A DNA stretch of 24,355 nucleotides, from contig JALDAH010000009.1 of the NCBI GenBank assembly GCA_022729275.1, positions 1 to 24,355 on the forward strand, written 5' to 3'. A program made the position numbers and the translations under genes. This document shows positions 1-7,915 of this stretch, piece after piece. The first letter of the stretch is position 1. Every line of letters starts with the position of its first letter. Under the pieces are notes generated by a model. That model was given only the letters and a program-made list of their open reading frames with translations. It searched no databases and was not told where the DNA came from. The DNA is from Candidatus Nanoanaerosalina archaeon. GTDB lineage: Archaea > Nanohalarchaeota > Nanosalinia > Nanosalinales > Nanoanaerosalinaceae.

Positions 1-868
1 TAAGCCTGAAGCTCTTGGTTTTGCAGGTTACAAAGCTGGAATGACAAGGGTTTTAAGGATAGAAGATAAGGAGGACTCTGAATTCAAAGGACAGGAGGTA
101 GCTGATGCTGTTACCTTGATAGAATGTCCGCCTTTGAAGACATTTGGTGTTAGATTTTATATAGACACTCACGAAGGTAAAAAGGTTTTCACAGATATTT
201 TGACAGGAGACCATGACAAGAGACTTGAGAAAAAAATTGATCTTCCGGAAAAATACAAAAATATAGAGGATGCTGAGGAATTCATAGAAGAAATAACAGA
301 TATCAAATTTTTGGTACACACACAGCCTTATCTTACAACTATAGGTAAGAAAAAACCTGAAGTATTTGAACTTCCTGTGGGAGGCAAGGATGTATCTGAG
401 AAATTCGAATACGTAAAGGATAAGATTGGGGAGGAAATAATGATCTCCGAGATATTTGAAGAAGGAGAATACCTAGATGTTATTGGTATTACTAAGGGTA
501 AAGGTTTTCAAGGAGCTGTCAAGAGACACGGAGTTGCACCATTACCAAGAAAGTCTCAAAAAGTTTCGAGAAAGGCAGGAAACCTTGGACCATGGCATCC
601 AGACCATACCTCATGGAAGGTGCCACAGGCCGGTCAGATGGGTAACGCAAGGAGAACCGAATACAACAAGAGGCTTTTAAAAATAGATGATAATGTAGAA
701 GAGGTAAACCCTGATGGAGGATTAAAGAAATATGGAGAGCTCAGAAACGAGTACTTGATGGTCAAGGGATCTGTTCCAGGACCTGCAAAGAGACTTATAA
801 TGTTAAGATCTTCAGTTAGGAAGGACAACTACCCTTCAAACCCAAATATATCATACATAGATAAATGA
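1..868 (+). CDS. rpl3: Ribosomal protein uL3 (5' partial)
   Basis: Large-subunit protein uL3, which binds 23S rRNA and reaches toward the peptidyl-transferase centre. The reading frame is open from base 2 and reads KPEALGFAGYKAGMTR, the conserved archaeal uL3 N-terminal segment, so the ATG at 41 is internal and the true start lies upstream of the window. Other family signatures are GITKGKGFQGAVKRHG and the W-finger region GNLGPWHPDHTSWKVPQAGQ. About 288 residues are visible; archaeal uL3 is about 330-350, so some 40-50 are missing. Stop TGA at 866-868, 10 bases before uL4. First visible gene of the S10-type operon. Confidence 0.97.
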   Translation, partial: KPEALGFAGYKAGMTRVLRIEDKEDSEFKGQEVADAVTLIECPPLKTFGVRFYIDTHEGKKVFTDILTGDHDKRLEKKIDLPEKYKNIEDAEEFIEEITDIKFLVHTQPYLTTIGKKKPEVFELPVGGKDVSEKFEYVKDKIGEEIMISEIFEEGEYLDVIGITKGKGFQGAVKRHGVAPLPRKSQKVSRKAGNLGPWHPDHTSWKVPQAGQMGNARRTEYNKRLLKIDDNVEEVNPDGGLKKYGELRNEYLMVKGSVPGPAKRLIMLRSSVRKDNYPSNPNISYIDK

Positions 869-878
869 GGAGATAAAG

Positions 879-1688
879 GTGACAAAGATTATAACTAAGG
901 ACGGAAAAGAAGAGGGAAGTATAGAACTCCCCTCCCAGTTCGATGAAAGAGTTAGAGACGATATAGTTAAGAAGGCTGTTCATTCGATCCAGTCGAAGAA
1001 GAGACAGCCATATGGTTCAGATGAAAAAGCAGGTCTAAAACACGTCACCGATTGGGCTCAGAGAAACAGGGCATACCGGTCAAGAAGAGGAAAAAGTTAT
1101 CCTTCTTCAAGAACACCTAGAAAGATAACGTTTAGAAGAGGTATGCAGATGAGTGGACCAGGTGGAAAAGCCCCTCAGGCAGTGGGAGGAAGAAGAGCTC
1201 ATCCTCCAAAAGCTGGAAAAGATTTTACAAAAGATATAAACAATAAAGAGAGAAAAAAAGCTATCAGAAGCGGTATTTCAGCTACTAAAGATGTTAAGAA
1301 AGTCATTGAAAGAGGTCACAGGATAGATGAAATAGAACTTCCTCTTGTGGTGGAAAACAACCTTGAATCCCTTGAGAAAACAAGTGATGTCAAAAAAGTT
1401 CTGAAAGAATTAGGTCTTGAGAAAGAACTTGATAGATGTAAGGAAAAGAAAATCAGAGCTGGAAAAGGGAAGATGAGAGGAAGGAAATACAAAAGAAAGG
1501 TAGGTCCTCTTCTTGTAGTTGGAGAAGACAGAGGTATCAACAAGGCCGCAAGAAATATTCCTGGAGTAGATGTGGTTCAAGTAGAAAACCTAAATGCTGA
1601 ACTTCTTGCACCTGGTGGTGTACCAGGAAGACTTACAGTCTGGACAGAAAACGCGATGAAAAAACTGGGTAGAGGTCTCTTCAACTAG
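879..1688 (+). CDS. rpl4: Ribosomal protein uL4
   Basis: uL4 lines the nascent-peptide exit tunnel. The 269-residue length is normal for archaea. The extended loop region (YPSSRTPRKITFRRGMQMSG, residues about 75-95) and the family signature AGKGKMRGRKYKRK near residues 194-207 are clear. The start is GTG at 879, supported by GGAGAT at 869-874 four bases upstream; no in-frame ATG fits the conserved N-terminus better. Follows uL3 directly and precedes uL23, the standard archaeal order. Confidence 0.97.
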   Translation: MTKIITKDGKEEGSIELPSQFDERVRDDIVKKAVHSIQSKKRQPYGSDEKAGLKHVTDWAQRNRAYRSRRGKSYPSSRTPRKITFRRGMQMSGPGGKAPQAVGGRRAHPPKAGKDFTKDINNKERKKAIRSGISATKDVKKVIERGHRIDEIELPLVVENNLESLEKTSDVKKVLKELGLEKELDRCKEKKIRAGKGKMRGRKYKRKVGPLLVVGEDRGINKAARNIPGVDVVQVENLNAELLAPGGVPGRLTVWTENAMKKLGRGLFN

Positions 1689-1700
1689 AGGTGATTGATT

Positions 1701-1961
1701 ATGGATTATTGGGATATCATAAAACATCCGCACCTGACAGAAAAATCAGTCGGTATGGTGGATCAAAAGAACACGCTTGTATTCGTAGTGGATGATAACG
1801 CTACCAAGCCCTTGGTAAAAGATGCTGTAGAGAATCTTTTTGACGTAGAAGTTAAAAAGGTCAATACTCAAAACACTGTAAAAGGCGATAAAAGAGCCTA
1901 TGTAAGGCTTAGTCCTGACTATGAGGCTCTAGATGTTGCCACAAAACTAGGTATGTTTTAG
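1701..1961 (+). CDS. rpl23: Ribosomal protein uL23
   Basis: uL23 sits at the tunnel exit and is the docking site for SRP and the Sec translocon. The 86-residue protein has the family start WDIIKHPHLTEKS and the beta-strand segment VFVVDDNATKPLVKDAVE. An upstream in-frame TTG (1695) exists, but GGTGAT at 1690-1695 is placed five bases before the ATG at 1701, the spacing also seen at uL2, so ATG 1701 is chosen. Ten bases separate its stop from uL2. Confidence 0.96.
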   Translation: MDYWDIIKHPHLTEKSVGMVDQKNTLVFVVDDNATKPLVKDAVENLFDVEVKKVNTQNTVKGDKRAYVRLSPDYEALDVATKLGMF

Positions 1962-1971
1962 GTGATGATAA

Positions 1972-2673
1972 ATGGGTAAAAGGATAATTTCACAGAGAAG
2001 AGGAAAAGGAAGCAACACTTACAAGGCCAAATCTCACAGTGCAAAATCCAAAGCGGATATGCCTCATAAAAGAGAAAAAGGTGTTGTCATAGATCTAGAG
2101 AACGATCCAGGGAGAACTGCTCCTATTGCAAAAGTAGAGTTTGAGAGCGGAAAAGAAGAATATATACTAGCTCCTGAAGGTATATCGATAGGTGACAAGA
2201 TAGATCTTACAAGGGAAGCACCTCTTGAACCTGGTAACTGTCTTCCGATGAAGGAGATACCGGAAGGTGTTCCTATCTACAACATGGAGATTACACCGGG
2301 TGATGGAGGCAGGATAGCAAGATCCTCAGGAACCTATGGTTTTATCGTTGCTCAGGAGAGTGACAAGGTCCAGGTTTATCTACCCTCAAAAAGGATCAAG
2401 GAATTCAATAACAACTGTAAAGCAAATATTGGTAAGGTCGCAGGAGCAGGTAGGACTGACAAGAGATTTGAAAAAGCCGGTAATAAATTCCATAAGATGA
2501 AGGGAAGAGGAAAGCTTTACCCAAGAGTTTCAGCTGTAGCTATGAACGCTGTTGACCACCCATTCGGTGGATCAGCCAGTCCTGGTAAACCAAAAACAGT
2601 TTCAAGAGATAGTCCTCCTGGTAAAAAAGTCGGCAGCATAGCCGCTTCCAAAACCGGAAAGAGAGGTAAATAA
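1972..2673 (+). CDS. rpl2: Ribosomal protein uL2
   Basis: uL2 is needed for subunit association and supports the peptidyl-transferase centre. The 233-residue protein begins MGKRIISQRRGKGSNTYKA as in archaeal uL2. Near residues 183-194 it carries AVAMNAVDHPFGG; the Phe after HP is usual in archaea and eukaryotes, where bacteria have His. The C-terminal segment PGKPKTVSRDSPPGKKVG is also standard. GGTGAT at 1961-1966 lies five bases before the ATG. A 17-base gap precedes uS19. Confidence 0.97.
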   Translation: MGKRIISQRRGKGSNTYKAKSHSAKSKADMPHKREKGVVIDLENDPGRTAPIAKVEFESGKEEYILAPEGISIGDKIDLTREAPLEPGNCLPMKEIPEGVPIYNMEITPGDGGRIARSSGTYGFIVAQESDKVQVYLPSKRIKEFNNNCKANIGKVAGAGRTDKRFEKAGNKFHKMKGRGKLYPRVSAVAMNAVDHPFGGSASPGKPKTVSRDSPPGKKVGSIAASKTGKRGK

Positions 2674-2690
2674 TTTTTTGATGTGATAAA

Positions 2691-3068
2691 ATGGCACAAG
2701 ATTTCAAATACAGGGGAAAAAGTCTGGAAGAACTGAAAGAGATGAGTTTGAAAGAGTTCGCAGAACTTCTTCCTTCAAGCAAGAGAAGAAGTATTAAGAG
2801 GAAACTTACTGAAGACCAGAAAAAGATAATGCAGGATATTGAGAACAAGGATAAGATAAGAACTCATGCAAGAGATATGATTGTCGTGCCTGCAATGGTT
2901 GGAAAAACCTTTGCTGTATACAATGGTCAGGAATTCATCGAGGTGGATATAGAGGAAGAAATGCTTGGACACTACCTCGGAGAATTCACAAGAAACAGAA
3001 AGAAAGTAGAACACTCGGCTCCAGGTCTAGGTGCTACCAGGAGCTCCAAGTATATACCTCTGAAGTGA
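2691..3068 (+). CDS. rps19: Ribosomal protein uS19
   Basis: Small-subunit head protein that forms a complex with uS13 near the A site. The 125-residue length fits the archaeal form, which has a helical N-terminal extension (residues about 1-55) compared with bacteria. The core motif THARDMIVVPAMVGKTFAVYNGQEF and the C-terminal GEFTRNRKKVEHSAPGLGATRSSKY are diagnostic when read as two adjacent pieces. TGTGAT three bases before the ATG serves as the ribosome-binding site. Six bases separate it from uL22. Confidence 0.96.
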   Translation: MAQDFKYRGKSLEELKEMSLKEFAELLPSSKRRSIKRKLTEDQKKIMQDIENKDKIRTHARDMIVVPAMVGKTFAVYNGQEFIEVDIEEEMLGHYLGEFTRNRKKVEHSAPGLGATRSSKYIPLK

Positions 3069-3074
3069 TAAAAA

Positions 3075-3494
3075 ATGTCGGATGAAAACAAGAGGAATGA
3101 GGCGAAGGCTAGGGGCGTAAACATTAACGCCTCAAGGAAACACTGTAAAGAGATAGGTGATTTCATCAGAGGGGACGATGTTCAAAAAGCGATTGGCAAA
3201 CTTGAAAAAGTAATAGAAAAGGAACTTCCAGTTCCCTATAAAAAGTACAATTCAGATCTTGCGCACAAGAAAGGGAACATAGATGCAGGCAGATACCCTG
3301 TAAATGCCTCTAAGGAAGTACTGAAAGTTTTGAAAAACGCCAAAAACAACGCTGTATATGAAGGACTTTCAGAAGAAAACCTTTTTATCTCAGAGTACTA
3401 CGCTACACAGGGAAACAGGTATTTGACCCCTAAAAGGAACAGAGGTAGAAAAACAAAGTCAGCACACATCACTATCAAGGTGAGGGAAAGATAA
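3075..3494 (+). CDS. rpl22: Ribosomal protein uL22
   Basis: uL22 contributes the second beta-hairpin of the exit tunnel. The 139-residue protein has archaeal features: ARGVNINASRKHCKEIGDFI at the N-terminus, the hairpin region AGRYPVNASKEVLKVLKNAK, and the C-terminal RNRGRKTKSAHITI with the invariant His before the last strand. The start is ATG 3075; the AGTGAT that overlaps the uS19 stop is its ribosome-binding site, five bases upstream. Ends one base before uS3, so the two are probably translationally coupled. Confidence 0.96.
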   Translation: MSDENKRNEAKARGVNINASRKHCKEIGDFIRGDDVQKAIGKLEKVIEKELPVPYKKYNSDLAHKKGNIDAGRYPVNASKEVLKVLKNAKNNAVYEGLSEENLFISEYYATQGNRYLTPKRNRGRKTKSAHITIKVRER

Positions 3495-3495
3495 T

Positions 3496-4359
3496 ATGAT
3501 CGAAAAGGAGTTTGTAAAACAGAACATAAACAAGGTTAAACTGGAAGAGTATCTGGATAAAGAGCTTGAAAGGGCTAATTACAGCCATATAGATTTTACC
3601 AAGACCTCAACATCTACAAACATAATACTTTATTCCGAAAAGCCAGGATTGATAATCGGTAGAGGAGGTCACAGAATCAAGGAACTTATCCAGAAATTGA
3701 AGGATGATTTCGGAATAGAGAATCCTCAGGTGGAAGCTAAAGAAGTAGAAGAACCTGACCTTGATGCACAGGTAGTCGCTAAGAACGTTTCTGGATGGCT
3801 TGAAAAGGGAGGTCATCCAAAGAGAGTTGGAAATACTTATGTAAGAAGAGTTATGGAGGCAGGAGCAGCCGGTGTTCAGATAGAAATATCCGGTAAACTT
3901 GGAGGTAGCCGTGGAAGAAACGCAAAGTTTTCAAGGGGTTACGTCAAGATGTGTGGGGAAACAGCTCTTAGAAACATTGACTACGCTTACAGAAAAGCTA
4001 TAACGAAACCTGGTGCTTTGGGTGTAAAGGTAAGGATAATGAAAGAGATACCTCCCTACATGCAGAGACAACACATCGAGAAGGAGGAAAAACCTGAAGA
4101 AGTTAAAGAAGAAGAGAAAGAGAAAAAGGAAAATAACGAATCAAAGAAAAAGGAAGAGAAGACAGAAGAAAAGAAGGAAACAGGGAAGAAAAAAGAGGAT
4201 AAATCATTTGATTACAGTGAACTTGTAAAACAGAACATCTCAGAGATTAAGGATGAAGTAAAAGGAAAAGATGTGGATTTCAAGGCTTTGCTTGAAGCTG
4301 AAAAAGGAAACAAGGACAGAAAAACACTTAAAAAATGGCTTGAAAACCAGATGAGTTGA
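3496..4359 (+). CDS. rps3: Ribosomal protein uS3 with charged linker and C-terminal helical segment
   Basis: uS3 lies at the mRNA entry channel. Residues about 1-190 are the normal two-domain protein: KH domain with the GRGGHRIKELI loop (residues 56-66), then the C-terminal domain with GGSRGRNAKFSRGY. After residue about 195 comes a run made almost only of Lys, Glu and Asn (to about 240), then a predicted helical segment of about 45 residues (starting FDYSELVKQNISEIKDEV and ending in TLKKWLENQ). A similar terminal segment occurs in some haloarchaeal uS3 proteins from memory. At 287 residues it is longer than typical archaeal uS3 (about 200-300). Its stop lies six bases before the uL29 ATG. 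Confidence 0.96.
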   Translation: MIEKEFVKQNINKVKLEEYLDKELERANYSHIDFTKTSTSTNIILYSEKPGLIIGRGGHRIKELIQKLKDDFGIENPQVEAKEVEEPDLDAQVVAKNVSGWLEKGGHPKRVGNTYVRRVMEAGAAGVQIEISGKLGGSRGRNAKFSRGYVKMCGETALRNIDYAYRKAITKPGALGVKVRIMKEIPPYMQRQHIEKEEKPEEVKEEEKEKKENNESKKKEEKTEEKKETGKKKEDKSFDYSELVKQNISEIKDEVKGKDVDFKALLEAEKGNKDRKTLKKWLENQMS

Positions 4360-4364
4360 TTAAT

Positions 4365-4568
4365 ATGGTTATTTTGAGAGCTGATGAGATAAGAAATCTT
4401 GACCGGTCCGAGATAGATGAGAAGGTCAATGATTTGAAACTTGAACTTGCGAAAGAAAAAGGTAAGATAGCTGTCGGAGGTTTCCCTGAAAATCCGGGGA
4501 GACTGAAGGAAATCAGACGAACTTTAGCAAGAATTAAAACTATTAGACACGAAAAGGAGGAACAATGA
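4365..4568 (+). CDS. rpl29: Ribosomal protein uL29
   Basis: uL29 is a short helical-hairpin protein next to uL23 at the tunnel exit. From ATG 4365 it has 67 residues, the normal size, starting MVILRADEIRNLDRSEI and ending with the RRTLARIKTIRHEKEE helix typical of the family. A TTG at 4356 is in frame but overlaps the uS3 stop and adds residues not found in the family, so ATG is preferred. The terminal TGA overlaps the aIF1 start (ATGA). Confidence 0.93.
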   Translation: MVILRADEIRNLDRSEIDEKVNDLKLELAKEKGKIAVGGFPENPGRLKEIRRTLARIKTIRHEKEEQ

Positions 4569-4876
4569 CTGAAACTTGTCCAAAGTGCGGACTTCCTGAT
4601 GATATCTGTGTATGTAAAACTATTGCTAGAGAAGAACAAAAGATTGAGATAAGAACCTCTACAAGAAGGTTTGGAAAGATCGTTACTGTGGTTGATGGTC
4701 TTGATGACCAGGATGTCGATATAGAGGATCTTGAATCCAAGCTCAAATCGAAGATGGCCTGTGGAGGTACCTCAAAGAATGGTACAATAGAACTGCAGGG
4801 CGATCACATGAGAAGGATAAAAGGTGTCCTTGTAGAACTCGGTTTCGACGAGGATCTTATCGAGGTTAAGAATTGA
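4565..4876 (+). CDS. Translation initiation factor aIF1 (SUI1 family)
   Basis: aIF1 binds the 30S P site and controls start-codon selection and initiator-tRNA binding. The 103-residue protein has a short N-terminal Cys cluster (C5, C8, C15, C17, in CPKCGLPDDICVC), typical of archaeal aIF1. The SUI1 fold follows, with STRRFGKIVTVVDGLD and the signature CGGTSKNGTIELQGDH (residues about 72-87). AAGGAGG at 4554-4560 lies before the ATG. It overlaps uL29 by four bases and shares a base with rnp1. Its place between uL29 and rnp1 is the usual archaeal one. Confidence 0.96.
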   Translation: MTETCPKCGLPDDICVCKTIAREEQKIEIRTSTRRFGKIVTVVDGLDDQDVDIEDLESKLKSKMACGGTSKNGTIELQGDHMRRIKGVLVELGFDEDLIEVKN

Positions 4877-5169
4877 TGACCAGAACACCTGAAAACCTTC
4901 CAAGACATGAGTTGATAGGACTCGATGTCAGCATACAAAAATCTGCTGACAAAAATTTGGAGGGACTGACGGGTAGATTGGTGAACGAGACCAAAAAGAC
5001 CTTCAGGGTTTCGACCGATGATGGTACAAAGACCATACCCAAAAAAGATAATACCTTTGTCTTCGAGCTTGAGGACACTAAAGTGAAGGTCGATGGCAGG
5101 TTATTAGTTGGTAGTCCTGAGGAAAGGATCGGAAAGAAGCTTCCTGGAAAGTGGAGCTATATCAGATAG
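4876..5169 (+). CDS. rnp1: RNase P protein component 1 (Pop4/Rpp29)
   Basis: Protein subunit of archaeal RNase P, which removes 5' leaders from pre-tRNAs; homologue of eukaryotic Rpp29. The 97-residue length is normal. The Sm-like beta-barrel segments HELIGLDVSI, GLTGRLVNETKKTF and TKTIPKKDNTFVFEL, followed by a basic end (GKWSYIR), match the family. The start is ATG 4876, sharing its A with the aIF1 stop (TGATG); the TTG one codon upstream is not needed. Followed by a 39-base gap before uS17. Confidence 0.93.
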   Translation: MTRTPENLPRHELIGLDVSIQKSADKNLEGLTGRLVNETKKTFRVSTDDGTKTIPKKDNTFVFELEDTKVKVDGRLLVGSPEERIGKKLPGKWSYIR

Positions 5170-5208
5170 GTTTAAAAAAGTGGAAATCATGTTAAAAAAG
5201 GTGGTTAA
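5170..5208 (+). promoter_or_regulatory. Gap with a near-duplicated leader/RBS segment and possible internal promoter
   Basis: This gap holds two similar 14-base segments, GTTTAAAAAAGTGG (5170-5183) and GTTAAAAAAGGTGG (5191-5204), each followed by an ATG (5189 and 5209). The second gives uS17 its GGTGGT ribosome-binding site. The first ATG opens a 13-codon frame that ends at 5230, inside uS17. GGTTTAAAA at 5169-5177 also resembles a TATA box at the right distance for a start point near 5200. The repeat is directly visible; any regulatory role is inferred. Confidence 0.4.
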
Positions 5209-5550
5209 ATGTCGGAAACAAGAGACATAGGAATCGAAGTAGAATATCCGGAAGAAGTATGCGATGATGATAATTGTCCCTTTCACGGAACCCTTCCTGT
5301 TAGAGGCCGGGTTTTTGAGGGAGAGGTCATGTCTGATAAGAATGAAAAGACAGTGACTGTTCAATGGTCCTATTCGCACAAACTTCCAAAATATGAACGG
5401 TATGAGAGAAGGAACACAAAGGTAACAGCCCATAACCCTGAATGTATAGATGCAAAGATGGGAGACACTGTCAAGATAGCTGAATGCCGTCCATTATCTA
5501 AAACTAAAAGTTTTGTTGTTGTAGAAAAGGTTTTGAGTGATTTAAAATGA
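5209..5550 (+). CDS. rps17: Ribosomal protein uS17
   Basis: OB-fold protein that binds helix 11 of 16S rRNA. The 113-residue archaeal form has an N-terminal extension before the core. CPFHGTLPVRGRVFEGEV (residues about 23-40) and the SDKNEKTVTVQWSY strand pair are characteristic. GGTGGT lies three bases before ATG 5209. The last codons overlap the uL14 start by four bases (ATGA), which suggests coupled translation. Confidence 0.95.
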   Translation: MSETRDIGIEVEYPEEVCDDDNCPFHGTLPVRGRVFEGEVMSDKNEKTVTVQWSYSHKLPKYERYERRNTKVTAHNPECIDAKMGDTVKIAECRPLSKTKSFVVVEKVLSDLK

Positions 5551-5948
5551 AAGCAGTATCTTCAAATATACCAAAAACACTAGAAGTGGGTTCAGAACTT
5601 ATATGTGCCGACAATACCGGGGCGAGGATACTGGAAATTGTAGGTATAAAAGGTGGAAAATCCTCCAAGCCCGGAAGAGCAAGGTGTGGAGTTGGCGATC
5701 ATGTAAGAGTAAAGATCAAGAAAGGAGAACATGAAATGAAAGGAGAAATATATGATGCTGTAATTATAAGACAGAGAAAAGAAATTAATAGAGTTTCCGG
5801 TATGCACACAAGATTTGAGGATAATGCAGCGGTGCTTATCGAACCCACAACTGAGATGCCCAAGGGCAACCGGATAAAAGGAGTATGCGCCCGGGAGGCA
5901 GTGGAAAGATATCAGTCAGTCGGAAAAATTGCTTCGATGGTGGTATAG
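5547..5948 (+). CDS. rpl14: Ribosomal protein uL14
   Basis: uL14 lies at the subunit interface and in bridge B8. The 133-residue length matches archaea. Family signatures are GSELICADNTGARILEIVGI (residues about 17-36), the basic RCGVGDHVRVKIKKG stretch and AVIIRQRKEINR. It starts on an ATG overlapping the uS17 stop and ends (TAG 5946-5948) immediately before the uL24 ATG. Confidence 0.97.
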   Translation: MKAVSSNIPKTLEVGSELICADNTGARILEIVGIKGGKSSKPGRARCGVGDHVRVKIKKGEHEMKGEIYDAVIIRQRKEINRVSGMHTRFEDNAAVLIEPTTEMPKGNRIKGVCAREAVERYQSVGKIASMVV

Positions 5949-6464
5949 ATGAGTCAAAAATGGAAAAAAAGTTGGAAAAGTTCAAAGAATCCTTCGAAAC
6001 AGAGGAAGTACAGAGCTAATGCTCCTTACCACCTCAGGAAGAAGTTTTTATCTATAACTCTTTCGGATGAACTTGAGGAGAAAATGGGTACATCTTCGAT
6101 TCCTGTAAGAACTGGTGATAAAGCAGAGATAATGAGAGGTGACTATGAGGGCTTATCAGGAACTGTTGACAGAGTTGACTATACAAATTATAAGGTTTAC
6201 CTCAATAATATTGAAAGAGAAAGGGTTGATGGTACAGAGACAAAGGTAGCTCTTGATCCTTCAAAACTGAGACTTGTTAAACTTGAACTTGAAGATACTA
6301 AGAGGATAGAAAAATATGAATTATCTGAAATTGAGAAGGAAGCCATCAAGGCAGAGAAAGAAGATAATGAAGAAGTTGAAGAGAAGAAATCAGAGAGTGA
6401 AAACCAGGATGGAACAGATGAAGATGAAGAGGATAATTCCAAAAAAGAGGAAGGTGATAAATGA
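5949..6464 (+). CDS. rpl24: Ribosomal protein uL24 with acidic C-terminal tail
   Basis: uL24 initiates 50S assembly and lies near the tunnel exit. Residues about 1-120 are the normal archaeal protein: basic N-terminus with NPSKQRKYRANAPYHLRKK, then a KOW motif around RTGDKAEIMRGDYEGLSGTV. The last 45-50 residues are nearly all Glu, Lys, Asp, Ser and Asn (for example GTDEDEEDNSKKEEGDK) and are probably disordered. At 171 residues it is long, archaeal uL24 usually being about 115-130. No gap separates it from uL14, and its stop overlaps the eS4 start. Confidence 0.95.
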   Translation: MSQKWKKSWKSSKNPSKQRKYRANAPYHLRKKFLSITLSDELEEKMGTSSIPVRTGDKAEIMRGDYEGLSGTVDRVDYTNYKVYLNNIERERVDGTETKVALDPSKLRLVKLELEDTKRIEKYELSEIEKEAIKAEKEDNEEVEEKKSESENQDGTDEDEEDNSKKEEGDK

Positions 6465-7153
6465 TGAAGCATCAGAAAAGACTTTCAGCACACAAGCATT
6501 ACCCTATTGAAAGGAAAAATGGCAAGTATGTTGTAGTAGGAAAAGGTCCGCACAGCGAAAAAACCGGTGTGCCCATTTCTATTTTGCTCAGGGAGGTATT
6601 GGGTTATGCTGAGAACGCTACTGAGGTCAAAAAAATACTAGAGGAAAAAAATGTTAAGGTAAACGGAAAGTTTGTGGATAATCCCGGCTATGTGATCGGT
6701 TTTATGGACAGTATCGTTATCGATAAGGTTGATAAAAACTACAGGGTTCTTGTTGACAAGAACGGTCTTGTTTTTAAGGAGGTAGATGATGTGGATAAAA
6801 GAATATACCATGTCAGGGACAAGACAACTCTTAAACAAGGTAAAGTTCAATTAAACCTTGATGCCGGTGAGAACTTTTTACCTGATGATGACGGTTTTTC
6901 CACCGGTTCATCAGTTATAGTTGATCTTGGGAAAGATGAGATAATCGGTGATATAGGTTTTGAGCAGGGCAACTTGGCATTTATCACTGGCGGTTCTCAT
7001 ATTGGAGAACTAGCAACCCTGAAGGAAAAAATAGAACTACCGGGTTCACAGGACAACAAGGTTTTACTAGAAAAAGATGATGGAACCGAATTCGAAACGG
7101 TAGAAAAATATGTTTTCATGGTGGGAGAGAACAAACCTGAGGTGGAAATATGA
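6464..7153 (+). CDS. rps4e: Ribosomal protein eS4
   Basis: Archaea/eukaryote-specific small-subunit protein. The 229-residue protein has HQKRLSAHKHYPIERK at the N-terminus, an S4-type RNA-binding region (VPISILLREVLGYAENATEV to NVKVNGKFVDNPGYVIG, residues about 38-85) and a C-terminal KOW-like strand region. Two adjacent ATGs are possible (6461 and 6464); GGTGAT at 6453-6458 is five bases from 6464, the spacing used elsewhere in this operon, so 6464 is chosen. Its TGA overlaps the uL5 start. Confidence 0.95.
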   Translation: MKHQKRLSAHKHYPIERKNGKYVVVGKGPHSEKTGVPISILLREVLGYAENATEVKKILEEKNVKVNGKFVDNPGYVIGFMDSIVIDKVDKNYRVLVDKNGLVFKEVDDVDKRIYHVRDKTTLKQGKVQLNLDAGENFLPDDDGFSTGSSVIVDLGKDEIIGDIGFEQGNLAFITGGSHIGELATLKEKIELPGSQDNKVLLEKDDGTEFETVEKYVFMVGENKPEVEI

Positions 7154-7665
7154 CTAATCCAATGAGAGAGATCAGAATTGAAAAAGTAACCCTGAATATA
7201 GGTATTGGAGAAGTTGGCACAGATGTGGAAAAAGCTGTAACTCTTCTTGAAAGATTAACAGGTTCAGATGCTATAAGAACAAAGTCAAAAGACAGTGCCA
7301 AAGGTTTTGGTCTCAGAGAAGGTCTTGAAATTGGAGCCAAGACCACATTAAGAGGAGAAGAAGCTAAAAAAATACTTCCACAGTTTTTTGATGGTATGGA
7401 CTACGACCTATCAATCGAGAGTTTTGACTCAACAGGAAATTTCTCGTTCAGCGTCGAGGAGTACATAAATATTCCGGGTGTTGATTACGATCCGGAGATA
7501 GGTATGCAGGGTTTTGATGTAGCTGTAACCCTTGAAAGACCGGGTTTTAGGGTAAAGAGAAGACAGGAAGACAAAAGAGATATTGGGAAGAACCACAAAA
7601 TAACTCCTGAAGAGGCGGCAGAGTTTGTTCAGGACGAGTTTGATGTGGAGGTCAAAGGTGTTTGA
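7150..7665 (+). CDS. rpl5: Ribosomal protein uL5
   Basis: uL5 binds 5S rRNA in the central protuberance and touches P-site tRNA. The 171-residue length is the archaeal norm. Signatures: NPMREIRIEKVTLNIGIGE at the N-terminus, the FGLREGLEIGAKTTLRGEEA region, and RVKRRQ near residue 136. The ATG overlaps the eS4 stop (ATGA) and follows GAGGTGGA. Ends three bases before the uS14 ATG. Confidence 0.96.
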   Translation: MTNPMREIRIEKVTLNIGIGEVGTDVEKAVTLLERLTGSDAIRTKSKDSAKGFGLREGLEIGAKTTLRGEEAKKILPQFFDGMDYDLSIESFDSTGNFSFSVEEYINIPGVDYDPEIGMQGFDVAVTLERPGFRVKRRQEDKRDIGKNHKITPEEAAEFVQDEFDVEVKGV

Positions 7666-7667
7666 TT

Positions 7668-7892
7668 ATGAGTTATGAAGGAGTTTTAAACCAGATAGAG
7701 AATAACAAGAACAAGGTAAAAAGATTCAAGAAGAACAATAAACCCAAAGACAGGGATTTCGGTAAATCCAAGAGAAAATGCAGGAGATGTGGTAGACGAG
7801 GAAGGGGAATAATTAGAAAATACGATCTTTATTACTGTAGACAGTGCTTCCGTGAAATTGCGGACAAACTAGGATTTAAAAAATTGAGTTGA
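7668..7892 (+). CDS. rps14: Ribosomal protein uS14, zinc-binding type
   Basis: Small-subunit head protein. The C-terminal half is a zinc finger with C38, C41, C57 and C60 (CRRC and CRQC) followed by FREIADKLGFKK, as in archaeal uS14. The protein is 74 residues; archaeal homologues are usually about 50-60, so the basic N-terminal 35 residues are a longer extension than usual. A TTG two codons upstream overlaps the uL5 stop and is not preferred; ATG 7668 is used. A 23-base gap with GGAGTGGAT precedes uS8. Confidence 0.93.
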   Translation: MSYEGVLNQIENNKNKVKRFKKNNKPKDRDFGKSKRKCRRCGRRGRGIIRKYDLYYCRQCFREIADKLGFKKLS

Positions 7893-7915
7893 TACTAATA
7901 AGGAGTGGATAATAA

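Noticed and set aside
41..43. ATG 41 as the uL3 start
   Set aside because: The conserved uL3 N-terminal sequence continues upstream in frame to base 2.
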